Shown here one piece after another: positions 10,519 to 17,551 of a stretch of 64,000 bases of DNA. The stretch covers positions 279,998 through 343,997 of the forward strand of contig NZ_KN266207.1 of assembly GCF_000766945.1 (NCBI RefSeq), in the 5' to 3' direction. Position 1 is the first letter of the stretch. Each line of letters starts with the position of its first letter. The notes beneath the pieces were generated by a model that did not search any database, was not told where the DNA came from, and was given only the letters and a program-made list of their open reading frames with translations. Source of the stretch: Cellvibrio mixtus subsp. mixtus J3-8. GTDB lineage: Bacteria; Pseudomonadota; Gammaproteobacteria; Pseudomonadales; Cellvibrionaceae. Position numbers and translations under genes: made by a program.

Positions 10519-10550
10519 TTGTCCGTATATTTTTTGGAACATCCGGACAA
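10519..10550. other. Inverted repeat downstream of the chorismatase gene
   Basis: TTGTCCG at 10519-10525 is complementary to CGGACAA at 10544-10550, with an 18-nt loop. It lies 13 bp beyond the chorismatase stop codon. No T-run follows on the minus strand, so it is a weak terminator candidate at best; it may be an mRNA processing or stability element. Confidence 0.35.
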
Positions 10551-10562
10551 TTAACGGGCTGA

Positions 10563-11597
10563 TCAGTTCGCAGATCGACTGCCACTAAAAATACCTTCCA
10601 GTTCAATCAGCAATTCTTTGCGGCAGATATCGGCATGCAAGTAAATAACAGAGGTTCCTGGCCTGAAAAACGCAGAGCAAATACTTTGTACTGCTGCAAA
10701 ATCACTGCGATGGCGGATATAGACTTTGATCATGTCGAGATCAGACAGCTTAACGGGGTGCTGGATGCCGTAATGCTTCAGATTGTCTGCATCAATCAAC
10801 CGTTGAATATTTAGTAAAGTTGTTTCGCATTGTTTTTCGATTGAGTCCGGGTGATGGGAGCTATGGCCAACAACACTCGCCGTACCTGATAAATACATGC
10901 GGTATTCGTCGTTGCCAAAGGGAACATAAGTAGCGCGGGCAAAAGAGGGCGCTCTAACGCCATATTGCGGTGGATATTTATATGCAGGAATCTGGATGGG
11001 ATTTTCGATATGGATTAAATCGGCGGTTCTCTTCGCCAGAAAATATACCGCTACTTTTCTGGCACAAGAGCCTATACCAGTTGCTGCAGGTAAAACTTGT
11101 GCTAGTGAACGGGAAAATTCGGCAGAGAAGGCTACTGACCTGCCAAAGCAGAAATCTTTATAGATTTCTACATTATCGCTATTGTCCTGGTTGAGGCCGG
11201 GAATGTAGCTCCACATGCGAAATAAATGTGGATATCCATGCTCGTTAATCAGGCGGAAAATATTGCGGAAATTTTTTTCGGTTTGGTTTGCATGAATAAG
11301 CCCATCATCAATATCGTAGCTAATTGAACCAAACAGTAATTCTCCATCGTGGCTGAAATCAATGGATTCCCAATGCCCGCGTGTGACATTGGTTGCACTG
11401 CGCCAGATTTCAGACAGCGTAATTCGCTGCTCCGATGGAATCTGGACCTGCAAATGAGGGAGATCTGTTGATGGTGAGTATTGGTCATCGGGAATGTACG
11501 ACACAACTCCGAGAACATTATTGTCCTGTGTATACCTGGCAGGTATTTCACCTTCGTGAAAACTGGCGCCGGGCGCCAAGGCATTAAAGCTGTTCAT
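10563..11597 (-). CDS. Chorismatase of the FkbO/Hyg5/XanB2 family (hydroxybenzoate-forming)
   Basis: 344 residues, full length for the family. Chorismatases split chorismate to pyruvate plus either a dihydroxycyclohexadiene carboxylate (FkbO type) or 3- and/or 4-hydroxybenzoate (Hyg5 and XanB2 types). Recognisable stretches are the RMWSYIPGLNQDN motif, YKDFCFGRS, PPQYGVRAPSFARA, YLSGTASVVGHSSHHP and the C-terminal ADICRKELLIELEG, which contains the conserved Glu and a Cys. From memory that Cys position distinguishes 3-hydroxybenzoate-forming enzymes. The C-terminal half has the RidA-like fold of this family. Start ATG has GGAG upstream. It is the first gene of the minus-strand group feeding a ligase-ACP protein and an NRPS, so the product is probably an aryl starter unit. 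The exact isomer is inference. Confidence 0.88.
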   Translation of the reverse strand: MNSFNALAPGASFHEGEIPARYTQDNNVLGVVSYIPDDQYSPSTDLPHLQVQIPSEQRITLSEIWRSATNVTRGHWESIDFSHDGELLFGSISYDIDDGLIHANQTEKNFRNIFRLINEHGYPHLFRMWSYIPGLNQDNSDNVEIYKDFCFGRSVAFSAEFSRSLAQVLPAATGIGSCARKVAVYFLAKRTADLIHIENPIQIPAYKYPPQYGVRAPSFARATYVPFGNDEYRMYLSGTASVVGHSSHHPDSIEKQCETTLLNIQRLIDADNLKHYGIQHPVKLSDLDMIKVYIRHRSDFAAVQSICSAFFRPGTSVIYLHADICRKELLIELEGIFSGSRSAN

Positions 11598-12368
11598 ATT
11601 CCAGACTCCGTGCTTACGCTAATTGGCTGATTTGTGCGCAATACGCGGTTCTACAAATCAATTAGTAAAATCAAACCATCACCTTATGTAAATAAAGTGG
11701 TTCTCTTTTGATCTGTAAGCAGGGGTAGTGGAATAACTTTTTTGATAGTTTTAATAAAAATTCGTGGCAATCATATACCGCAAATTTGAAGATAGAAATC
11801 TTGCGCCAATAAATAATTTGTAATAACTCGTAAAATAATTTTGGCAGCGAGGATTATGCATATTTGTTATCTGACCATAACATTAAAGTTTAATGTTTTT
11901 ATGAAACTGTGATTTATCATCCATTTTCTATGTGAAAAAAATGGTTAATTAAATATTAATGGGATGAGCAATGAGTTAATAACCTGATTAAATTTTGATG
12001 CAATGTTGTTTTATGTGACAGCGTAACCTTCAGTAATATTTTTTAAATAAAATTTCTATATCGTGCAAAAATTAATTTTGCAATAATGTTAAAACATTAG
12101 GATGAATGTTGGATTTTTTTGATTGGCTACTGTTAATAAATTAAGCATACAAAAAAATACAATTTTTAAAATAGCGTGGTTTATTATCAATTTATTTGAG
12201 ATGTGTAGAATTATTCAGGCAGGATTTTCAGGTACTAAAAAATTTCGAGTATCGAAAGTGCTTTGAATTAAGAACTGGTTTTTAAGAAAACAGCAGCAAT
12301 GTTGCAAAGCAAACTATAAATATTATTTAAAACCCACCACAAGCAGCTCGGAGTAAGCCTTAACAATA
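11598..12368. other. Long AT-rich divergent intergenic region
   Basis: About 770 bp without a supportable gene, noticeably AT-richer than the flanking genes and full of A/T runs. It separates the minus-strand chorismatase-ligase-NRPS genes from the plus-strand methyltransferase-carbamoyltransferase pair, so it must hold the promoters for both directions. I could not assign a convincing -35/-10 pair. Its composition would suit silencing by H-NS-like proteins (MvaT or H-NS), which is inference. Confidence 0.6.
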
Positions 12369-12400
12369 AGTCTTTTATCGCCTTGAAAAAGGCAAAGACT
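12369..12400 (+). promoter_or_regulatory. Stem-loop abutting the methyltransferase ribosome-binding site
   Basis: AGTCTTT (12369-12375) pairs with AAAGACT (12394-12400). Inside, GCCTT pairs with AAGGC around a GAAA tetraloop, leaving a 4-nt TATC bulge on the 5' side. The hairpin ends two to three bases before the GAGGAA ribosome-binding site of the gene starting at 12416. There is no T-run, so it is not a terminator. Position suggests a role in translation initiation or mRNA stability. Confidence 0.55.
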
Positions 12401-12415
12401 GATTGAGGAACTGCG

Positions 12416-13345
12416 ATGAGCCAAGTTGTAGATGTACAGATTTATAGCCTGAAAGGCGAAATCAACAATTATTCGTTTTCTGAACAAAATGCGCAGTTTG
12501 TCGGCATTGATTGGTTGCAGCAGGTGCTTGCTGCAAAACAATCCGGATCACAGCTAAGTGTTGTTACTGACCCATTTGATTACCAGGGTATTGATCAGGT
12601 TATTCCCATGCAGCCTGAACAATATTTCATGATGGATTATCTTTTGCCTGCTGATTTACAAGGTGCAAAAGCGCTTGAGGTTGGTTTGGGCTCGGGCGTA
12701 TTGAGTATTTTTGCGCTGCAGCAAGGCGCTGCAACGGTTACTGGCCTGGAGATTAATCCCAGGGCCAAGGTTTACGCCGGGTTTAATGCATTGATAAATG
12801 GTGTAAGCGATCGCTTGCATATTCGCGATGGCAATGTGCAATCCATTTTTGCGCCAGTGCAGGATCAACAATTTGATTTGATCATTTCCAACCCTCCCTT
12901 TGAACCAACGCCTCCCGGTATGGATTATTACCTGAATTCTGCTGCAGGAATTTACGGTTTTACCTTCGTTGAAAATTTGTTGAAAGATGCCAATGCCCGG
13001 TTATCTGATAATGGCGTTTTGCAAATTGTCACTATGGCTCCCGGTGACAAAGAGGTGCCAGGGAGGTTGGTTGATGCTGTTAAAAAATATTTGCCCCATG
13101 GTGCTACTGAAATTATTTGCGATTTGGCCCCTATCACTTACGCCGCTTTTGTGGATCGCTTCGTCGGTATTTTTGGCCAGGATCAATCCGTCATTGATGC
13201 AATGAAAAATGAAGCCGCTGCAAATGGTATTACACATTTGCATATGTGCATCCTGCGCTATCGAAAAAATACTGCACCTGACTTGCAGATTTCCTTTACT
13301 CCCAAAATTTACGAACCCTGGGAAACCCCGCTGGGAACCAAATAA
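12416..13345 (+). CDS. Class I SAM-dependent methyltransferase
   Basis: 309 residues. A Rossmann methyltransferase core is clear. Motif I is ALEVGLGSGVLSIFA (about residues 84-98), followed by the acidic residue in TGLEINP. Motif IV is SNPPFEPTP, an NPPF signature shared with enzymes that methylate amide or ring nitrogens (PrmB/HemK, N6-adenine and RsmC types). The first ~75 residues are unassigned, and the C-terminal ~100 residues do not match a family I know. GAGGAA lies 5-6 bases before the ATG. It is followed after 61 bp by a carbamoyltransferase on the same strand, so the two are probably one operon and may tailor the peptide made by the divergent NRPS genes. The NPPF motif fits an N-methyl acceptor better than an O-acceptor, but a small-molecule substrate is unproven. 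Confidence 0.8.
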   Translation: MSQVVDVQIYSLKGEINNYSFSEQNAQFVGIDWLQQVLAAKQSGSQLSVVTDPFDYQGIDQVIPMQPEQYFMMDYLLPADLQGAKALEVGLGSGVLSIFALQQGAATVTGLEINPRAKVYAGFNALINGVSDRLHIRDGNVQSIFAPVQDQQFDLIISNPPFEPTPPGMDYYLNSAAGIYGFTFVENLLKDANARLSDNGVLQIVTMAPGDKEVPGRLVDAVKKYLPHGATEIICDLAPITYAAFVDRFVGIFGQDQSVIDAMKNEAAANGITHLHMCILRYRKNTAPDLQISFTPKIYEPWETPLGTK

Positions 13346-13406
13346 GGCTGTTCGTCAGTTAGGTCTACCCATTGGGGTATCACACATTTTTTTATGAGAG
13401 GGAGCC

Positions 13407-15155
13407 ATGACTATCAATATTCTCGGCCTGAATTGTGCCTACCATGAATCCGCTGTGGCATTAATTCGCAATAACCAATTAATTGCAGCGATTGAAGAAG
13501 AACGCTTGAACCGTGTCAAGCATGCCAAACCAGCGCTAACTGGAAACCCCAATGAAATTCCCTGGCAGGCGATTAATACCTGCCTGGAGATGGGAAACCT
13601 GTTGTTGTCGGATATCGACATTATTGCTTTTTCATTCAATCCATTAAAACGTTTGCATAACAACCTTAATTTGAATGAACAATGTATTGATGGTGAATGG
13701 GGTACAGCAGATGGTGAGAAAAAATTCTATAAAAAATTAATTGGTATTCCCGATCAAATTCGCGCGCTCGGTTTTAATGGCCAATTTATGTGGGTGGATC
13801 ATTGCGTTGCGCATTCTGCGTCCGCTTATTACCCTTCGCCATTTAAAGACGCGGCGGTGATATCGGTGGATGGTATTGGCGAATCCGAATCTGTCACTAT
13901 TGGCGGCGCGCGCGATGGTAAATTATTTTCCTTAAAGGAAATTAATTATCCCAACTCGTTGGGGTTGCTGTGGGAAAAGGTTTCCATGTTTATGGGAATG
14001 AGTGAATATGACGCCTGCAAGGTAATGAGCCTGGCGTCTTTTGGCGACCCTGCACGTTTTATTAATCAATTCCATCAGTTCGTTAAAGTCAATGAAGATG
14101 GCTTTGAAATGGATATCAATGTATGCCAGTTCCGCGCAAATAATTTTTCATCATTTGAGCAGGTGTTTGGTTTGCCCGCATTACAAGACCGCGCAGCGAT
14201 CACGCGTGATTACATGGATTTGGCGGCAGCTTTGCAAGAGTTAACCAGCGAAATCTTACTCAATATCGTTAAGCATACTGCGCAATTGTATCCCTCCAGA
14301 AATTTATGTCTCGCAGGCGGCGTGGCGTTAAATTGTGTTGCCAATACGGCGATTTTTGAGCAGGGACCATTTGAAAATATTTATATCCAACCGGCGGCGA
14401 ACGATGCAGGTACTGCATTGGGCGCAGCACTTTACGCCTACCATAATATTTTCTACGGCCATAAAAATCCGGCGTTTGAAGCAAAAGATACTTACCTTGG
14501 GCCAGGCTATTCGGAAGCGGATGTGCTCGCCAGTTTGGGAATGTTTGATCTGCTTTATGAGCGCTCTGAAAATGTTGCTAATGAAGTCGCGGCATTAATT
14601 GCGTCGGGCAAAGTTGTGGGATGGTTCCAGGGGCGGATGGAGTTTGGTCCACGCGCGTTGGGTAATCGCAGCTTGTTGGCCGACCCGCGCGATCCGGATA
14701 TGGTGAAGCGCATGAACCTGCTGGTGAAGCATCGCGAGGATCACCGCCCGTTTTGCCCGAGTGTACTTAAAGAAGATGCGAAACAATGGTTTGATATCAG
14801 GAAGGATGCCGATGCGGCGCACTATATGTTGATGGCATATCCGGTAAAACCGGAGCAGCGCGATTTAATTCCTGCTGTGGTGCATGTAGATGGGACCAGC
14901 CGTATTCAATTGGTGAGTGCTGAATCCAATGCGCGATACCACGAATTGATTTCCGCGTTCAAAGCGTTAACGGGGGTTCCATTGTTATTGAACACTTCAT
15001 TTAATGATCGCGAACCGATTGTGTGTAGCCCGGAAGATGCATTGAAGACTTTCTTGCGCACCAAGATTGATTTCCTGGTGATTGATAATTTTATTATCCG
15101 CAAAAAAGATGTGCCGCATATTGCCTCTGCAAACACGGCAACAGCGCTGGTGTAG
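13407..15155 (+). CDS. O-carbamoyltransferase, NodU/CmcH/TobZ family
   Basis: 582 residues, the usual length for the family. These enzymes make carbamoyl-adenylate from carbamoyl phosphate and ATP and transfer the carbamoyl group to a hydroxyl. The N-terminal Kae1-like domain begins with LGLNCAYHESAVALI and IEEERLNRVKH, and contains the metal-binding DHCVAHSASAYYPSPF region (about residues 130-145) and VDGIGESES. The later LAGGVALNCVANT motif is family-typical. The C-terminal YrdC-like region contains FGPRALGNRSLLADPRD and HREDHRPFCPS. It follows a methyltransferase gene and ends at a strong bidirectional terminator. Members occur in antibiotic, Nod-factor and toxin pathways, so here it most likely decorates the product of the adjacent NRPS locus; the acceptor hydroxyl is unknown. 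Confidence 0.92.
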   Translation: MTINILGLNCAYHESAVALIRNNQLIAAIEEERLNRVKHAKPALTGNPNEIPWQAINTCLEMGNLLLSDIDIIAFSFNPLKRLHNNLNLNEQCIDGEWGTADGEKKFYKKLIGIPDQIRALGFNGQFMWVDHCVAHSASAYYPSPFKDAAVISVDGIGESESVTIGGARDGKLFSLKEINYPNSLGLLWEKVSMFMGMSEYDACKVMSLASFGDPARFINQFHQFVKVNEDGFEMDINVCQFRANNFSSFEQVFGLPALQDRAAITRDYMDLAAALQELTSEILLNIVKHTAQLYPSRNLCLAGGVALNCVANTAIFEQGPFENIYIQPAANDAGTALGAALYAYHNIFYGHKNPAFEAKDTYLGPGYSEADVLASLGMFDLLYERSENVANEVAALIASGKVVGWFQGRMEFGPRALGNRSLLADPRDPDMVKRMNLLVKHREDHRPFCPSVLKEDAKQWFDIRKDADAAHYMLMAYPVKPEQRDLIPAVVHVDGTSRIQLVSAESNARYHELISAFKALTGVPLLLNTSFNDREPIVCSPEDALKTFLRTKIDFLVIDNFIIRKKDVPHIASANTATALV

Positions 15156-15181
15156 TGATTTTCCGGTAAAGTGTTGTGCAT

Positions 15182-15212
15182 AAAAAAGCCCATGAAATTC
15201 ATGGGCTTTTTT
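15182..15212. terminator. Bidirectional rho-independent terminator
   Basis: A 15-bp perfect inverted repeat around a single central base, A6-GCCCATGAA and its complement ending in T6. It lies between the plus-strand carbamoyltransferase stop and the minus-strand MFS stop and has A- and T-runs on both sides, so it can end transcription in both directions. Confidence 0.92.
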
Positions 15213-15227
15213 ATTGCTTGCCAGGCG

Positions 15228-16409
15228 TTATGCCGATTTCGTCACCTTGGTTGCACAGGCAGCTAATAACAACATACCAGCAGCAACAATGAGAAATGAA
15301 ACGGAAAGGCTACTGAGTTCCGCAATAAAGCCAATCAGTGCTGGCCCCGCTAATAATCCCGCATAACCCATACTGACAACGGCAGAAATAGCCAGGCCCA
15401 TCGGCATGGATTTTTGGTTGCCTGCGGCGGTAAACAGCACTGGCACAATATTGGATGCTCCCAAACCAATTAATGTAAAACCAATGTAGGCGGCAATAGT
15501 ATGCGGTATAAAAACCACAATCGCGAAACCGAGCGCTGCACAGCTGCCGCCCCACAATAAAATACGTTTACCTCCCAAATGTTGCACGATGCGATCACCC
15601 GTCAACCGTGCGATGGTCATGGCGACGGAGAAGCAGGCAAAACCAAGGCCGGCTTGTACCGGATCTACTTTGCGCACCTGGGTGAGGAATACTGCGCTCC
15701 AATCCAGTACCGATCCTTCTGCCAGAAAGACAATAAAACACAGGGAGCCAAGCAGTAATACTTTGCCGCGCGGCAAAACAAAGAACGGCTCGCGTTTACC
15801 ATCGGCACTATTGCCGTAGGGTAATAATTTGGGGACGGTGTAAATCAACATCGCCAGGAGAGCGACGGTAAGCGCTAACAGCGATTGAAACGGTGAAAGC
15901 GAAAGCCATAGCAATCCGCTGATAATCACCGCACCAAAAATCCCTCCCAGGCTGTAAAAGCCGTGGAAGCCGGACATCATGCTGCGTCCGCTGGCTTGTT
16001 CCACGATGACGGCTTGCATGTTCATAGCTACATCGGTTGCACCGAGTGCCATCCCAAAAATCAACAGGGTTAGGGCAAGGGTAGGTATGGTCGATGCCAC
16101 ACCGAGAAACACCAGGCTGATACACATTAATAACAGGCTCAGCGTAATAAATTTGCGGCAACCAAAACGATTGACCAGTGGGCCGGTTAACGGCATTGCA
16201 ACCAGTGAGCCTCCGCCGAGGCAGAGTAATAAGGCACCGAGCGTGGCTTCATTCACGCCCAATCGCTCTTGTGCAAAAGGAACCAGCGGTGCCCAGGCTG
16301 ACATGGCGAGGCCAGTAATTAAAAATGCCAGGCGGGTGGAAAGTTGTTCGGTAAAACCGGGTATGGGAAATGCGCCGCTTGCAGTGGCGGATAATTTGGA
16401 AACAGACAT
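15228..16409 (-). CDS. Major facilitator superfamily transporter, YbjJ-like
   Basis: About 393 residues with roughly twelve hydrophobic segments. GPLVNRFGCRKF after the second helix is the MFS loop motif, repeated as GDRIVQHLGGKRI in the second half. The sequence resembles the YbjJ/FucP-like branch (SAWAPLVPFAQERLG near the N-terminus; GATDVAMNMQAVIVE and SGFHGFYSLGG in helices 4-5). The substrate is unknown; sugar or small-molecule export or import are both possible. I chose ATG at 16409 because GAGAG lies six bases upstream; an upstream in-frame TTG at 16421 has no better site. It is convergent with the carbamoyltransferase gene and separated by a terminator, so a link to the NRPS product is only a possibility. 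Confidence 0.85.
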   Translation of the reverse strand: MSVSKLSATASGAFPIPGFTEQLSTRLAFLITGLAMSAWAPLVPFAQERLGVNEATLGALLLCLGGGSLVAMPLTGPLVNRFGCRKFITLSLLLMCISLVFLGVASTIPTLALTLLIFGMALGATDVAMNMQAVIVEQASGRSMMSGFHGFYSLGGIFGAVIISGLLWLSLSPFQSLLALTVALLAMLIYTVPKLLPYGNSADGKREPFFVLPRGKVLLLGSLCFIVFLAEGSVLDWSAVFLTQVRKVDPVQAGLGFACFSVAMTIARLTGDRIVQHLGGKRILLWGGSCAALGFAIVVFIPHTIAAYIGFTLIGLGASNIVPVLFTAAGNQKSMPMGLAISAVVSMGYAGLLAGPALIGFIAELSSLSVSFLIVAAGMLLLAACATKVTKSA

Positions 16410-16556
16410 AAATGCTCTCAATGACGATGCGCAACTCCGCCAGGCAATGTGGAGGAGCTGCGAGTACTGCGGGTGGTTAAAGCGGTTTTTACTATAACAG
16501 TTTGTATTAGCGGAGAAGGTGTTGATTTGTAAAGTTTTCGCCGATGATACAAGTGT

Positions 16557-17414
16557 TTAACGGGGAGACGGTGTGCTATTGGCTGGATCGTAAAAGCTGG
16601 TGTCATCAATCCTCGTAAGGATTTTTTGGTACTGTCCATTGGCCTTGATTGCCTTCAATCCACGGTTGAATTGCGCCATTAGCTGCTCACCGTCCGGATG
16701 CGTTTTGCTGATTAGCAGATAGCCATAAGGTGAGCTCAAGGCAGGTTCTATCACCCGTAATTTGCGTGGGTCGATGCGAAGTTGCGCTGCCATATAGAAA
16801 CCGCTCATTTCTTCTGTTGCAAAAAGGTCCGTGCGTTTGGCCATCAGTAATTTGATATTTTGGGTATCTGACGGAACCATCAAGGGATCTATGATTTTGT
16901 CATCTATCGCCTGGTAAAACTCGCTGGTGTAAGTAAAACCTACCGTGGCACTCAAACGATAACTGCCAAGGTCAGTAAATGTTTGCCATTGGATGGGCGG
17001 TGCATCGCTACGCTGGAAAAAGACAGTGCGGTTAAGTAGTAACGGTTCGCTGAAGAGCATATACGCGCGGCGTGCGCTACTGTCATACCAGTAAGAGCTT
17101 GCATCAAAACGACCCTGGCGCGTCTCTTCAAAAGCGCGTTTCCACGGCAGGTAAACAAATTTCACCGCGATATTCTGGCTGGCAAATGCTTCAGTAACAA
17201 TTTGATTGGCCAAGCCTTGTTGTGGAAGCTCGGCACCGGTCCATGGCGGATATTCGCCGGTTGCTATAGTCAGGGTGCGTTGGGGTTCTGCGGGAGTTTT
17301 TGCGGCGGTAATGGTTGTGATGGAATAATCCGCCGCTGCGGTTTGCAGGCTGCCTAAAAAAATGAACAACAGCGCACTACGTGAGTGCAATGATACACAG
17401 TGGAGAAAATGCAA
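16557..17414 (-). CDS. Periplasmic solute-binding protein, SBP_bac_3 family
   Basis: 285 residues. A hydrophobic signal peptide ends near AAA-DYS. The mature part starts with LTIATGEYPPWTG, the usual opening of the family-3 (amino-acid or transmembrane-sensor type) binding fold. It continues with GLANQIVTEAF, VKFVYLPWKRAFEETRQGRFDAS and FSEPLLLNRTVFF. No ABC permease or ATPase gene is adjacent, so it belongs to the orphan group often seen in Pseudomonas and Cellvibrio relatives and may act alone or with a distant partner. The start is TTG at 17414 with AAGGA about nine bases upstream; no in-frame ATG precedes the signal peptide. The ligand is unknown. Confidence 0.8.
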   Translation of the reverse strand: MHFLHCVSLHSRSALLFIFLGSLQTAAADYSITTITAAKTPAEPQRTLTIATGEYPPWTGAELPQQGLANQIVTEAFASQNIAVKFVYLPWKRAFEETRQGRFDASSYWYDSSARRAYMLFSEPLLLNRTVFFQRSDAPPIQWQTFTDLGSYRLSATVGFTYTSEFYQAIDDKIIDPLMVPSDTQNIKLLMAKRTDLFATEEMSGFYMAAQLRIDPRKLRVIEPALSSPYGYLLISKTHPDGEQLMAQFNRGLKAIKANGQYQKILTRIDDTSFYDPANSTPSPR

Positions 17415-17551
17415 TTTATCGAGTCCTTAATCGGTGATGCAATAGCACCAGCAGCTGAATTCACGTGGGCTAAAGATTGCCAGCATTCCCGCTTTCTGCA
17501 AGTTTCTTTTCCTGCGTTTTTGATTTATTGCACTTTTTTGATTCCTTCTCC

